55,113 nucleotides of DNA from JAAZIN01 sp964441025 (lineage in GTDB: Bacteria > Bacillota > Dethiobacteria > DTU022): positions 1 to 55,113 of the forward strand of contig CAYTXG010000013.1 of the NCBI GenBank assembly GCA_964441025.1, given 5' to 3'. The notes below the pieces were generated by a model. It searched no databases. It was not told where the DNA came from and was given only the letters and a program-made list of their open reading frames with translations. Every line of letters begins with the position of its first letter. The stretch's first letter is position 1. Shown piece after piece: positions 28,477 through 36,806 of this stretch. A program made the position numbers and the translations under genes.

Positions 28477-28814
28477 CCTTCCTGCTCACCCCTCTCCACA
28501 GTACTGTTGTCGGTACCCGCATAGCTGTCCAGATGAAAGCTTCCCTTTAGCAGATCAATGCCCGTTTCATATGATGTTTTGGCAATAAGGTGAGTCATAA
28601 CCGGGTTGATCACGGCCACCAGGACAATGATCAGCACCATCTTGGCTATTGAGGTCAGGTCGCCGATGAGAAGGATCAGCCCCAGAATGATCAGCCAGTT
28701 TCCCAAAGTGTCGCATTTGCCCAGCGCATGCATCCGATTGTAAACATCGGGCATCCTGATCAGCCCTATCGCGCTGACGGCAAGAAAGAAGAAACCGCCG
28801 CTCATTAGCGCCAC
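28473..28814 (-). CDS. mrpG: Mrp antiporter subunit G
   Basis: A small three-helix subunit with the MrpG motif LIRMPDVYNRMHALGKCDTL, followed by LIILGLILLIGDLTSIAKMV and VINPVMTHLIAKTSYETG. The coordinates use a GTG at 28814 and give 113 residues, but this cuts off the start of the first helix. Nine further in-frame codons upstream (to 28841) continue the helix and begin with ATA, placed 8 nt after a perfect GGGAGG. No ATG, GTG or TTG exists in that stretch, so initiation at an unusual codon is possible. It overlaps the DUF4040 gene by 4 bp. Confidence 0.87.
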   Translation of the reverse strand: MALMSGGFFFLAVSAIGLIRMPDVYNRMHALGKCDTLGNWLIILGLILLIGDLTSIAKMVLIIVLVAVINPVMTHLIAKTSYETGIDLLKGSFHLDSYAGTDNSTVERGEQEG

Positions 28815-28869
28815 CGCCGCAATCTCTTTAGCCGTTTCTATTGTATTTTCCTCCCTTCAAGCCGGCCCG

Positions 28870-29136
28870 CTAGATGAGCTTGCCTTCACTTAAAAGTTTC
28901 AGAACGCATACCGTCCCGATAAAGGAACCCAAAACAAGCACCAGGGCCACATCTATATAATGGCTGCTGCCGTGCAGGTAAGAGTAGATCAGGATCAGCG
29001 CCACCACCTCGGAGGTAACCAGGTTGATGGATAGAACCCGATCAATGATCGAGGGGCCGATAAAAGCTCTGTACAGAGCCAGCGCAGCCACGACAATCAA
29101 TCCCACAATAAGAAATTGCAAAAAGGAGTCCAGCAT
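28870..29136 (-). CDS. mrpF: Mrp antiporter subunit F
   Basis: This 88-residue subunit has three helices and the family block ALYRAFIGPSIIDRVLSINL, then EVVALILIYSYLHGSSHYID and LVLGSFIGTVCVLKLL. I take the ATG at 29136, one base after the mrpE stop, with GGGGAAGAGAG upstream; the frame extends to 29175 inside mrpE. MrpF lies in the interior of the membrane complex and is required for assembly in characterised systems. Confidence 0.9.
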   Translation of the reverse strand: MLDSFLQFLIVGLIVVAALALYRAFIGPSIIDRVLSINLVTSEVVALILIYSYLHGSSHYIDVALVLVLGSFIGTVCVLKLLSEGKLI

Positions 29137-29137
29137 C

Positions 29138-29647
29138 TTAGCTCTCTTCCCCTTCGATTTTTTTGGCGAGATCATAAAGATACCAGTCCAACACCCCGCG
29201 ACCGGCAGGATCGGTTACCGCATGAACCACATGGTAATCGCCGCGCAGATCAACGGTGATGGTCCCCGGTGTAAGCGTGATGGAGTTGGCGTAGAGCGCC
29301 CGCATCAGGTCATGTTTCAGATCATTGCGCATGATCACCAAACCCGGTGATATGGGGAGTTTCGGGTTCAACACGATCATCGCCACCATGAGGTTCGCTT
29401 TCAGCACCTCCCAGCCCAGGCAGAGCAGGTAGCGGATCATCATGAGCAGCTGTTTCAGCGTAAAGGAGGTCCGGCGGCTGCCGTCACCTATCTTTATTTG
29501 GGACCATACAACAGTTAGCGCCACACTGAGAAGCGTGCCCACCATGAGATGCTGCCAGTGAAGGCTCGCAGACAGCAGCAGCCAGAATCCCATAAGCATA
29601 ACGAAAATGAGAAACCCGCCAAAAATATCTTTTTGGTGACCGGCCAA
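29138..29647 (-). CDS. mrpE: Mrp antiporter subunit E
   Basis: This 169-residue subunit has two N-terminal helices and a soluble part with the MrpE signature MIVLNPKLPISPGLVIM, then LYANSITLTPGTITVDLRGD and VLDWYLYDL. The TTG at 29647 is preferred because GGGAGG ends 8 nt upstream; a GTG at 29656 directly abuts that site. It lies 16 nt downstream of mrpD and abuts mrpF. Confidence 0.9.
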   Translation of the reverse strand: MAGHQKDIFGGFLIFVMLMGFWLLLSASLHWQHLMVGTLLSVALTVVWSQIKIGDGSRRTSFTLKQLLMMIRYLLCLGWEVLKANLMVAMIVLNPKLPISPGLVIMRNDLKHDLMRALYANSITLTPGTITVDLRGDYHVVHAVTDPAGRGVLDWYLYDLAKKIEGEES

Positions 29648-29663
29648 TTCAAGCACCTCCCGG

Positions 29664-31151
29664 CTAGCTTAAAAAGTGCAGAACAATATTTTGCAAGTAA
29701 TCAAAGGCCAGCACCCCAGCAGTACCCAGGATAATAATGCAGACAGCGGTTACAAGAATAGGCAGCTGCATGGAAAAAGGGATCCTGTCCTTTTGAAAAG
29801 TCCTTTTTTCAGAAGTTGTCCCGGCGCTGGCAAAATAAAACTCCCAGATGATCGGGAAATAATAAGCAGCATTGAGCAGGCCGCTGAGAACAATCAGCGC
29901 AATGAAATAGGCATGTGAGGCCTCCATGCTGCCCACTGCCAGCAGGTATTTGGAGATAAAGCCTCCTGTGAGCGGAATGCCGACCATGGAGAGGGCGGCT
30001 ACGCTGAATGAAGCCGCCGTAAGGGGCATTTTGAAACCCACATCCCTCAGCCGCGTCACCTTCTTCTCCCCCGTCTGATAATGAATTGCACCGGCGCAGA
30101 GGAAGAGGCAGGTCTTCATCAGGGCATGAACCACCAGGTGAAAGAATGCGGCCACGATGGCCCAGGGGGTTGCCAGGCCCAGTCCCAGGTAGATATAGCC
30201 AAGCTGGGCCACGGTGGAATAGGCGAGGCGCCGTTTCAGATCGAGCTGGACAAAGGCAAAAAGAGATCCGAAAAGCATGGCCGCCCCGCCCAGGATGATC
30301 AGCAGGTAGCGGATATTGCTCTGCTGGTAAAATTCATGGCCGAAAACTATGAAAAACAGCTTGAACAGGGCAATAATATAGACCTTTACCACCAGGCTGG
30401 AGAGAACGGCGCTTGAAGGGGAGGGCGCCGAGGAATGCGCGTCCGGCAGCCAGAGGTGCAGGGGGAAAAGCGCCGACTTAATCCCGAAACCGATTACAAA
30501 AAGAGTCAGCATCATCCAGATCAGGTGGGGGTACTGTGCTGCATTTTGAGCCAGTACCATCCCGGCGAAACGCATGTTCAGGTGGCCGGTGATCATGTAG
30601 AGCATGCCGATGGCCAGCAGTACAAATCCCGAACCGATAGTGGCCAGGATAAGATACTTGAGACTGGCTTCGGTGGAAGCACGGTCGCCCTTGCTGACCA
30701 CCAGGGCGCAGGCGCTGATCCCCACCACTTCAATGAACACATACATGTTGAAAACATCATGCGTAATCACCAGGCCCAGCATCGCCGTCATGCAGAGAAG
30801 GAATTCCACGTAAAACCAGCCGCGGGACTCTTCATTAATCTCTTTTTTAAGTGCCCTGCAGCTGTAAAGTGCGATCATCAGATAAAGGCCGGTAATCAAT
30901 ACAGCCATAAGCGCTGAGACTGGTTCAATGGCAATCTCAATACCCCAGGGCGGATCCCAATCAGCTACTGCATGGTAGATCGGACCTTCGCTCACGTACT
31001 GCCCGCCGAGGTAAAGAGCCAGGGCAAAGAGAGCTCCGCAGACCAAAACCGTCAACGGGGCGCAAAGTTCTCTTTTCCAGCGGGCGAATACCGGCATGGC
31101 AAAAGAAGGAATCAGCCCCCCCAGTATCAAAAACAGCGGCAACTTGGCCAA
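29664..31151 (-). CDS. mrpD: Mrp antiporter subunit D
   Basis: This 495-residue large antiporter subunit has the proton-conducting domain. The TM5 Glu lies in NMYVFIEVVGISACALVVSK, the TM7 Lys in GFGIKSALFPLHLWLPDAHS, a TM8 Lys in SSLVVKVYIIALFKLFF, and a His/Lys pair in LVVHALMKTCLFLCAGAI. The combination FPLHLWLPDAHSSAPSPSS is typical of MrpD. The TTG start at 31151 follows GGTAGGTG; the gene begins 10 nt after mrpC. It is the first of three large subunits in this operon. Confidence 0.92.
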   Translation of the reverse strand: MAKLPLFLILGGLIPSFAMPVFARWKRELCAPLTVLVCGALFALALYLGGQYVSEGPIYHAVADWDPPWGIEIAIEPVSALMAVLITGLYLMIALYSCRALKKEINEESRGWFYVEFLLCMTAMLGLVITHDVFNMYVFIEVVGISACALVVSKGDRASTEASLKYLILATIGSGFVLLAIGMLYMITGHLNMRFAGMVLAQNAAQYPHLIWMMLTLFVIGFGIKSALFPLHLWLPDAHSSAPSPSSAVLSSLVVKVYIIALFKLFFIVFGHEFYQQSNIRYLLIILGGAAMLFGSLFAFVQLDLKRRLAYSTVAQLGYIYLGLGLATPWAIVAAFFHLVVHALMKTCLFLCAGAIHYQTGEKKVTRLRDVGFKMPLTAASFSVAALSMVGIPLTGGFISKYLLAVGSMEASHAYFIALIVLSGLLNAAYYFPIIWEFYFASAGTTSEKRTFQKDRIPFSMQLPILVTAVCIIILGTAGVLAFDYLQNIVLHFLS

Positions 31152-31161
31152 AAATATACAC

Positions 31162-31521
31162 CTACCTCATCTTCATAAAATCCGGCGCGTTAATCGTTCC
31201 ATAATGTGCGAACAATTTCACAATCAGCGCCAGTGCAAAGGCGGAAGTTGAGAAACCGACGACGATTCCTGTAAGAATCAACCCCGAAGGAAGGGGGTTG
31301 ATATAGAGATCCGCCGGCGCCGACGGGTCGAGAATGGGCGCTACGCCGCCTTCGATGTTGCCAAAAGCAATATACAGCAGGAAAACGGCGCTGGTCATGA
31401 TATTTAATCCGATGACTTTTTTGAGCAGGTTGGGCTGCGTAAGAACGATAACAGTGCCTATACCGAAAACGATAACCGCAATCAGGTACGGATAATTCAG
31501 GATAATAGCTTCCCAGTTCAT
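31162..31521 (-). CDS. mrpC: Mrp antiporter subunit C
   Basis: This 119-residue protein of the NuoK-like family has three helices and the blocks IGTVIVLTQPNLLKKVIGLN and DLYINPLPSGLILTGIVVG then FSTSAFALAL. Its position after mrpB, with a 4-bp ATGA overlap, is standard for Mrp operons. Confidence 0.92.
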   Translation of the reverse strand: MNWEAIILNYPYLIAVIVFGIGTVIVLTQPNLLKKVIGLNIMTSAVFLLYIAFGNIEGGVAPILDPSAPADLYINPLPSGLILTGIVVGFSTSAFALALIVKLFAHYGTINAPDFMKMR

Positions 31522-31919
31522 TTCTTTTGATCCTCCGCCATCAGGTAAAAAATACTTAAAATTGTACTGGCCACCAGAAGACCGATCCCCAGGTTCACTA
31601 CAGAGATAATCCCCACGCTGAAGAGTTCACCGGCTGCCCCGGCAGGTCCGTGGTGCGTTGGAAGCAGGTACTTTATTGCCTCCATAAGGCTGCCGATGCC
31701 AATAAAAACTACCGCTATATCCAGCGGCAGATAGCGCAGCCTTTCCCTCCATTTCAGATCAAAAATCAACAGGTAGAGCAGCACTCCCAAGCCAAGGATA
31801 ACCCCGCCGGCAAAACCACCACCAGGAGAAAGATGACCATGTGCGATTACATAGAGACCATACATCAGGACAAGCAGCAAAACGTACCGGAAAACAACTC
31901 GGGTAATGTCATCCTTCAA
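31518..31919 (-). CDS. mrpB: Mrp antiporter subunit B
   Basis: This 133-residue MnhB-family subunit has four helices and the diagnostic loop HGHLSPGGGFAGGVILG after the first helix. It is the first gene of the operon. The TTG at 31919 is 8 nt after AGGAGGG. In standard Mrp operons mrpA precedes mrpB; no such gene is upstream here, and its domains appear at the other end of the operon. Confidence 0.92.
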   Translation of the reverse strand: MKDDITRVVFRYVLLLVLMYGLYVIAHGHLSPGGGFAGGVILGLGVLLYLLIFDLKWRERLRYLPLDIAVVFIGIGSLMEAIKYLLPTHHGPAGAAGELFSVGIISVVNLGIGLLVASTILSIFYLMAEDQKK

Positions 31920-32183
31920 CCCCTCAACCCTCCTGTATAAAATTCTCGATATTGGGACAATCTGTAGAAGCGACTGGATTATGATTCGCTCCCGACATTG
32001 AGTTTTCCTGCATGATCACAGTAGTTCGAATATACAGGAAATTCAACGCATGCACCCGACTTTTATTACGCTAAAAGCTGCGCCTTCCCGCTACGCCCTG
32101 TTCACCCCTGAGAAGTGACCGGTGAAAGCAAGCCGCAAAAACGCCGCAATGGCAATAACAGGGTTGTCCGGCCGCCGGGACGG

Positions 32184-32957
32184 TTAACTTCTTTCCAGCG
32201 ATCTCCGGTAGATTATCTGAAGGCCTTCAAGGGTTAAAAAGGGGTTAACCCGGACAATGGTCTCCGATTCCCTGGCAATCAGCGAAGCAAAGCCCCCTGT
32301 AGCTACAACAAAGGGGGGATCGGCAAATTCCCTGGCCATCCGCCGGACAATACCATCAACCTGTCCCACAAAGCCGTAAATTATGCCGGCCTGCAAGCTG
32401 GCGATGGTATTCGTGCCGATAACTCCGGGCGGGCGGATCAGCTCAACGCGCGGCAGTTTTGCTGCTTTTTCAAAAAGAGCTTCAACGGAGATGCCTATGC
32501 CCGGAGCAATGGCTCCGCCCAGATATGCTCCCTCACCGGATATGGCGCAAAACGTGGTCGCGGTGCCAAAATCAACAATGATTAACGGCCCTCCATAAAG
32601 AGTGTACCCGGCCAGGGCATTAACCACACGATCAGCACCTATTTCACGGGGGTTGTCCAGAAGAATGTCCAGCCCTGTCTGCATATCGGGCCGGACTACA
32701 AGCGGCTTCACTGAGAAATATTTCTCAGACATTTTTTCCAGCGAGTACATCAGGGGAGGTACTACAGAGGAAATGGCAACAGCGGTAATGTTCCGCGGTG
32801 AAAGCCTGCTGTGATGGAGAAGGTTTTTAACAATGATCCCCAGCTCATCCTCGGTGCTGTTCCAGTCCGTAGCCAGGCGCCAGCAAATTCTGACCTCATG
32901 TTCATCGAATACACCGATCATAATATTTGTATTTCCAACATCTACGGCAAGCAGCAT
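32184..32957 (-). CDS. coaX: Type III pantothenate kinase
   Basis: CoaX phosphorylates pantothenate in the first step of coenzyme A synthesis and belongs to the ASKHA fold. Visible motifs: LLAVDVGNTNIMIGVFD (phosphate 1), EIGADRVVNALAG, LIIVDFGTATTFCAI and YLGGAIAPGIGISVEAL. Length 257 residues, as expected. The ATG at 32957 follows AGGGGATC. A 13-bp palindrome (GTAATC-A-GATTAC, 32972-32984) lies just before the ribosome binding site. As in Bacillus, coaX lies in the ftsH region, but folate and membrane genes separate them here. The 264 bp to the Mrp operon show no gene. Confidence 0.95.
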   Translation of the reverse strand: MLLAVDVGNTNIMIGVFDEHEVRICWRLATDWNSTEDELGIIVKNLLHHSRLSPRNITAVAISSVVPPLMYSLEKMSEKYFSVKPLVVRPDMQTGLDILLDNPREIGADRVVNALAGYTLYGGPLIIVDFGTATTFCAISGEGAYLGGAIAPGIGISVEALFEKAAKLPRVELIRPPGVIGTNTIASLQAGIIYGFVGQVDGIVRRMAREFADPPFVVATGGFASLIARESETIVRVNPFLTLEGLQIIYRRSLERS

Positions 32958-33199
32958 GCTACTGATCCCCTGTAATCAGATTACCTTAATAATAACAGAT
33001 GGGCAGATATTTGAAAAGCGAAACCCCTTTCTCGCGGCGGTTTGTCAGCTCTGTCAGCCCGTTATTTGATGCTAACTGTACATGAAGCGGACCCGGCAAC
33101 CGCGTTTATTGTCCGCTGCAGGAAGCTATATTTTGCAGGAAATATTCCCTTACCGTCGAATTGTAACAGGCAAGTCGTATCAAGTTTGGAGGACTAACA

Positions 33200-34516
33200 A
33201 TGGCACTTTTTCAAAATAACAGCAGCCGCAACTACCTGGTTTCCCTGATTGTTCTTCTGGGGATTATTGCCTTACTGGCAGCTCTGGCCTTTTTACTGAC
33301 CTATTACGCCCCGGGAACATTTGCCGGGCCGCCCGTAAGTTACGAAACGAAAGAGCTGTACAACTTTGAGCCCTGGGCTTTTAAGCTTGGCGAGCTGGAG
33401 GTCTCCTACCCCGAAGGAGGGCTGATTTTGCCCCTCTACCGGGATGAGAAACAGGAGGCGGCAATTATATTTGCTGAAGGTGATTACAATTTACCCGGGG
33501 GGCAGCTGCCCCATCAGAACCCGGTCGGCATCTTCATGGTGATCAGCGATAATTTGTTTGATGAGATCCGCGGCTGCGTCATCTTTATGCCCTCCGAGGA
33601 TGCCGAAGCAAGACGCAATGCGGAGCGCATTTATGAACAGCAGCCGGGACTGCCTGTGATATGGAAGAAGACGGCTCCGCTAACTTTTGTACCCGCCGCT
33701 GACTCCATCTATTATTATTTCATCTCCGAAAAGGGTGAGGCGCTTCTACCGCCGACATTGGATGAACCGCCGGCCAGGCTTTACAGCTCCCTGGCCCTCT
33801 ATGCCGCATTGATAATTATAGTGCTGTTGATGTTGACTGTTTTCTCCCTGGATCACCGCCCCTCCCGCTACTGGGAGAACCTTTACCAAACCGCCCCCGG
33901 TACAAAAGCCCTTCTGCCGGTCGGTGCAGCGGTGCTGCCGGCACTGGGCGGCGAGCTGCTGCCGCTTTTTAAAACCCTGCCGGATTACAGCTTCCTTTTC
34001 GGTTACCTTCTCTCTTTCGCCCTGCTGATCCTCCTGTATTATTTGAAGATCGCTGATTTATGGGATACAGCTCTTCGAAGAAATGCATTCCACAGAGGTT
34101 ATTTTATGGCTCTTGCCGCTGCATTCATGTTCATGCTGATTACCCGCGGCATGCCCCGGCAGTTTCCCGTTAGTGATATCAAGTCCATTGCCGCTCTATG
34201 TTTCTCTATTTTTATCATCGGCCTGGCCAGGGAGCTGATCTGGCGCGGCTATATCCAAACCATGCTGGGCAGGCAGTGGGGAGCCACCGCGGGCCTGCTG
34301 CTTACTGCACTGCTGGCGGGACTGGTACATTTTATCATTGTTGCGCTGGGCACTCCTGAACTGCTTTCCTATCCCTACACCATGGTGGAGCTGTTTATTC
34401 TGGCACCCGGCAGCGCCGCTGTGTTGGGTTATCTATATCTGCGCACGGAGAATATTATTTGCTGTGCGCTGCTGCACGGACTTCTGCTGAGCCTCTCATC
34501 GCTGACCATAATTTGA
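33200..34516 (+). CDS. CPBP-family intramembrane protease-like protein
   Basis: This 438-residue protein has an N-terminal helix (about 12-35), an extracytoplasmic domain of some 150 residues, and then about eight helices. The last part is CPBP (CAAX protease/Abi)-like: ARELIWRGYIQTML corresponds to motif 1 (EExxxR), LAGLVHF gives the motif-2 His, and ALLHGLLLSL the last His. The first Glu of motif 1 is Arg here, and the usual Asn after the last His is absent, so activity is uncertain. The ATG follows TTTGGAGG. It lies 17 bp upstream of folE and may be cotranscribed with the folate genes. Confidence 0.75.
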   Translation: MALFQNNSSRNYLVSLIVLLGIIALLAALAFLLTYYAPGTFAGPPVSYETKELYNFEPWAFKLGELEVSYPEGGLILPLYRDEKQEAAIIFAEGDYNLPGGQLPHQNPVGIFMVISDNLFDEIRGCVIFMPSEDAEARRNAERIYEQQPGLPVIWKKTAPLTFVPAADSIYYYFISEKGEALLPPTLDEPPARLYSSLALYAALIIIVLLMLTVFSLDHRPSRYWENLYQTAPGTKALLPVGAAVLPALGGELLPLFKTLPDYSFLFGYLLSFALLILLYYLKIADLWDTALRRNAFHRGYFMALAAAFMFMLITRGMPRQFPVSDIKSIAALCFSIFIIGLARELIWRGYIQTMLGRQWGATAGLLLTALLAGLVHFIIVALGTPELLSYPYTMVELFILAPGSAAVLGYLYLRTENIICCALLHGLLLSLSSLTII

Positions 34517-34533
34517 AAGCGAGGTAAAATGTT

Positions 34534-35103
34534 ATGATCGACCAGGAAAAAATTGCCCGCGCTGTAGAAATGATCCTGGACGCCATCGGGGAAGATCTTA
34601 ACCGGGAAGGGCTGCGCGCTACACCGCAGCGAGTGGCTAAAATGTATGCGGAAGTATTTGCCGGCATTGACCTTAATCCAAGAGAGCATCTCCAAACCTG
34701 TTTTTGCGAAAAGCATGACGAGATGATCCTGGTAAAAGACATCCCTTTTTATTCCATGTGTGAACACCACCTCCTTCCTTTTTACGGCAAAGCCCATGTT
34801 GCCTATATTCCCGATCAGGGGCGGGTAGTCGGGCTGAGCAAGCTTCTGCGGGTTACGGATATTGTAGCCCGGAGGCCGCAGCTCCAGGAGAGGCTGACAA
34901 GCAATGTCGCCGATATCATTATGGATGAGCTGAAACCGAAGGGGGTTGTCGTGGTCGTAGAGGCGGAGCATCTGTGCATGAGCATCCGGGGCATAAAAAA
35001 ACCGGGAACGATAACAATAACTTCGGCCGTGCGCGGCCTCTTCCGGACCAACCCCAGTTCGCGGGGAGAAGTATTCTCCCTCATTGAAAAAGGTAAAGGA
35101 TAG
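34534..35103 (+). CDS. folE: GTP cyclohydrolase I
   Basis: FolE converts GTP to 7,8-dihydroneopterin triphosphate, the first step of folate synthesis. The zinc site is visible in SMCEHHLLPFYGKAHVAYIP (Cys, His) and in EAEHLCMSIRGIKKPG (second Cys). VGLSKLLRVTDIVARRPQLQ is also typical. 189 residues is standard for the zinc type. It is separated by 17 bp from the preceding protease gene and from the following HD gene, and heads the folate set. Confidence 0.97.
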   Translation: MIDQEKIARAVEMILDAIGEDLNREGLRATPQRVAKMYAEVFAGIDLNPREHLQTCFCEKHDEMILVKDIPFYSMCEHHLLPFYGKAHVAYIPDQGRVVGLSKLLRVTDIVARRPQLQERLTSNVADIIMDELKPKGVVVVVEAEHLCMSIRGIKKPGTITITSAVRGLFRTNPSSRGEVFSLIEKGKG

Positions 35104-35120
35104 TCCGGTAGAAAGGGATC

Positions 35121-35612
35121 ATGCAAAGAGTTAATCGCATTCTTTTCGACGAGGAGTACCGCTGCTGCCTGGTGAAAAACAGGGTCTTGGAGGAGCGCAG
35201 GTCATTTTGCCGGCATGATTTTGAGCATTCCCTGGCGGTGGCCCGGCTGACGTACCTGCTCTTGCTGGAGGAAGAGTGCCGCATTATTTCCAGGGATGTC
35301 GCCTACGGCACCGGCCTGCTCCATGATATCGGACGGTGGAAAGAGTATGAGGAAGGCGGGGATCATGCTCTCCACAGCGCTGCACTGGCCTGGGATATTC
35401 TAGAAAGAGCCGGCTTTGATCTATCAGAACGGGAATTGATTGTCAAGGCCATCGCACGGCACCGGGAGGAAGTACCCGGTGAACACCGTTCACCTCTAAG
35501 CGCCGCCCTGTACAGGGCTGACGGCCTGGCCCGCCCCTGTTTTTACTGCGCATGCAGGAGCGAGTGCCACGGCCTGGAAAAGCGGCCCCATCGGGAGGGA
35601 TTGATCTACTGA
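35121..35612 (+). CDS. HD-domain hydrolase in the folate operon
   Basis: This 163-residue protein is an HD-superfamily metal phosphohydrolase. Ligands are visible as His in DFEHSLAVARL, His-Asp in GLLHDIGRW, His in IARHRE, and Asp in LYRADGLARPC. A Cys-rich tail follows (CFYCACRSECH). Its place between folE and folP, with 17- and 24-bp gaps, recurs in other Clostridia to my knowledge. It could remove phosphate from dihydroneopterin triphosphate, a step without a recognisable Nudix enzyme here. That role is inference from context. Confidence 0.85.
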   Translation: MQRVNRILFDEEYRCCLVKNRVLEERRSFCRHDFEHSLAVARLTYLLLLEEECRIISRDVAYGTGLLHDIGRWKEYEEGGDHALHSAALAWDILERAGFDLSERELIVKAIARHREEVPGEHRSPLSAALYRADGLARPCFYCACRSECHGLEKRPHREGLIY

Positions 35613-35636
35613 GCAGTCTGAGGGAGTGATTGGAAA

Positions 35637-36806
35637 ATGAAAGCCTGTCTTTATTACATGTTCAGAATGCGGTCCGGGATGGTTTGCGGAGAGCCCCCGC
35701 CGCTCCGCTGCTGCAGCATAAAGCTTTTTCATGTTCCTTCATTGACCGTGCCCCTTATCGAGGGGAAAGGATCCGCACTGGGTGTAACGGTGACCCCGCT
35801 GCAAACACAATCCGGGATCCGCGATCTGCTCATGGCGGGGACAGAAAAAGCGCTGGGCGCCCTCTGTACAAAGTTAAAGAAGGCCGGCGGCCCCGCTGCT
35901 GAAAGCGGCGCGCTCATCTGGGAGCTGCTGGAAAACGCCGGGCGAAGGCACCGGAGAGTACTACAGCTGGGCCACTACCGCCTGCCCCTGGGGGAGAGAA
36001 CTCTGATCATGGGCATCCTAAATGTTACTCCCGATTCTTTTACCGACGGCGGCGAATACAACAGTTTGCCGGCAGCGGTGGCCCGGGCTCACCAGATGGT
36101 GCAAGAGGGAGCAGACATTATTGATATCGGCGGGGAATCAACGCGTCCCGGCTACCGGGGAATCAGCGAAGCAGAGGAACTCAGCCGCGTAATGCCGGTT
36201 ATTGAAGCACTGAAGGGCGATCCGAACTTTTCAGCACCCCTCTCCATAGACACCTGCAAAGCAGCTGTCGCCCGGGAGGCGCTGCAAACCGGCGTGGAGA
36301 TGGTCAACGATATCTGGGGGCTGAAAGTGGATCCCCGGCTTGGCGAGCTGGCTGCATCTTTCGGTGTTCCCATCTGCCTGATGCACAACCGCAATTCTAC
36401 TGTATACGGCGAGCTTGTTCCCGAGGTCATATTTGAACTGCAGGAATCCATTGATCTGGCCAGGGGCTCGGGAATTTCCGACGACAGGATCATCATCGAC
36501 CCGGGCATCGGTTTCGGCAAAGATCTCGGGCAAAACCTGGCTGTGATGCACCGCCTTGCGGATTTCCGTGGACTGGGTTACCCCCTTCTGCTGGGGACTT
36601 CGCGCAAGTCCATGATCGGAAAAACCCTTGACCTGCCTACCGGCGACAGGCGTGAAGGAACAGCGGCCACCGTTGCTTACGGGATCGCCGCCGGGGCAGA
36701 TATTGTCCGGGTTCACGATGTCAGGGAGATGCGCCGCGTCGTCATGATGACGGACGCCATGGTGCGCAAAGCAGAGGAGGCCAATAACATAAAATGGCTG
36801 CAGTGA
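35637..36806 (+). CDS. folP: Dihydropteroate synthase with N-terminal extension
   Basis: FolP joins 6-hydroxymethyl-dihydropterin pyrophosphate and p-aminobenzoate. The TIM-barrel core starts near residue 120 and has the pterin and PABA loops IMGILNVTPDSFTDGG and DIIDIGGESTRPG, then LSIDTCKAAVA, MVNDIWGL and LLLGTSRKSMIG. The first 110 or so residues form an extra domain (from MKACLYYMFRM) not present in the 280-residue enzymes of enteric bacteria, but similar extensions are known in clostridial and thermophile FolP. The ATG at 35637 follows GGGAGTGA. Its end overlaps folB by 13 bp. Confidence 0.95.
   Translation: MKACLYYMFRMRSGMVCGEPPPLRCCSIKLFHVPSLTVPLIEGKGSALGVTVTPLQTQSGIRDLLMAGTEKALGALCTKLKKAGGPAAESGALIWELLENAGRRHRRVLQLGHYRLPLGERTLIMGILNVTPDSFTDGGEYNSLPAAVARAHQMVQEGADIIDIGGESTRPGYRGISEAEELSRVMPVIEALKGDPNFSAPLSIDTCKAAVAREALQTGVEMVNDIWGLKVDPRLGELAASFGVPICLMHNRNSTVYGELVPEVIFELQESIDLARGSGISDDRIIIDPGIGFGKDLGQNLAVMHRLADFRGLGYPLLLGTSRKSMIGKTLDLPTGDRREGTAATVAYGIAAGADIVRVHDVREMRRVVMMTDAMVRKAEEANNIKWLQ

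Noticed and set aside
24603..31919. Membrane-bound hydrogenase or Mbx-type complex
   Set aside because: MbhD- and MbhE-like genes occur, but no NiFe-hydrogenase, NuoB/C/D-like or ferredoxin subunit is present in the operon, so a free-standing Mrp antiporter fits better.
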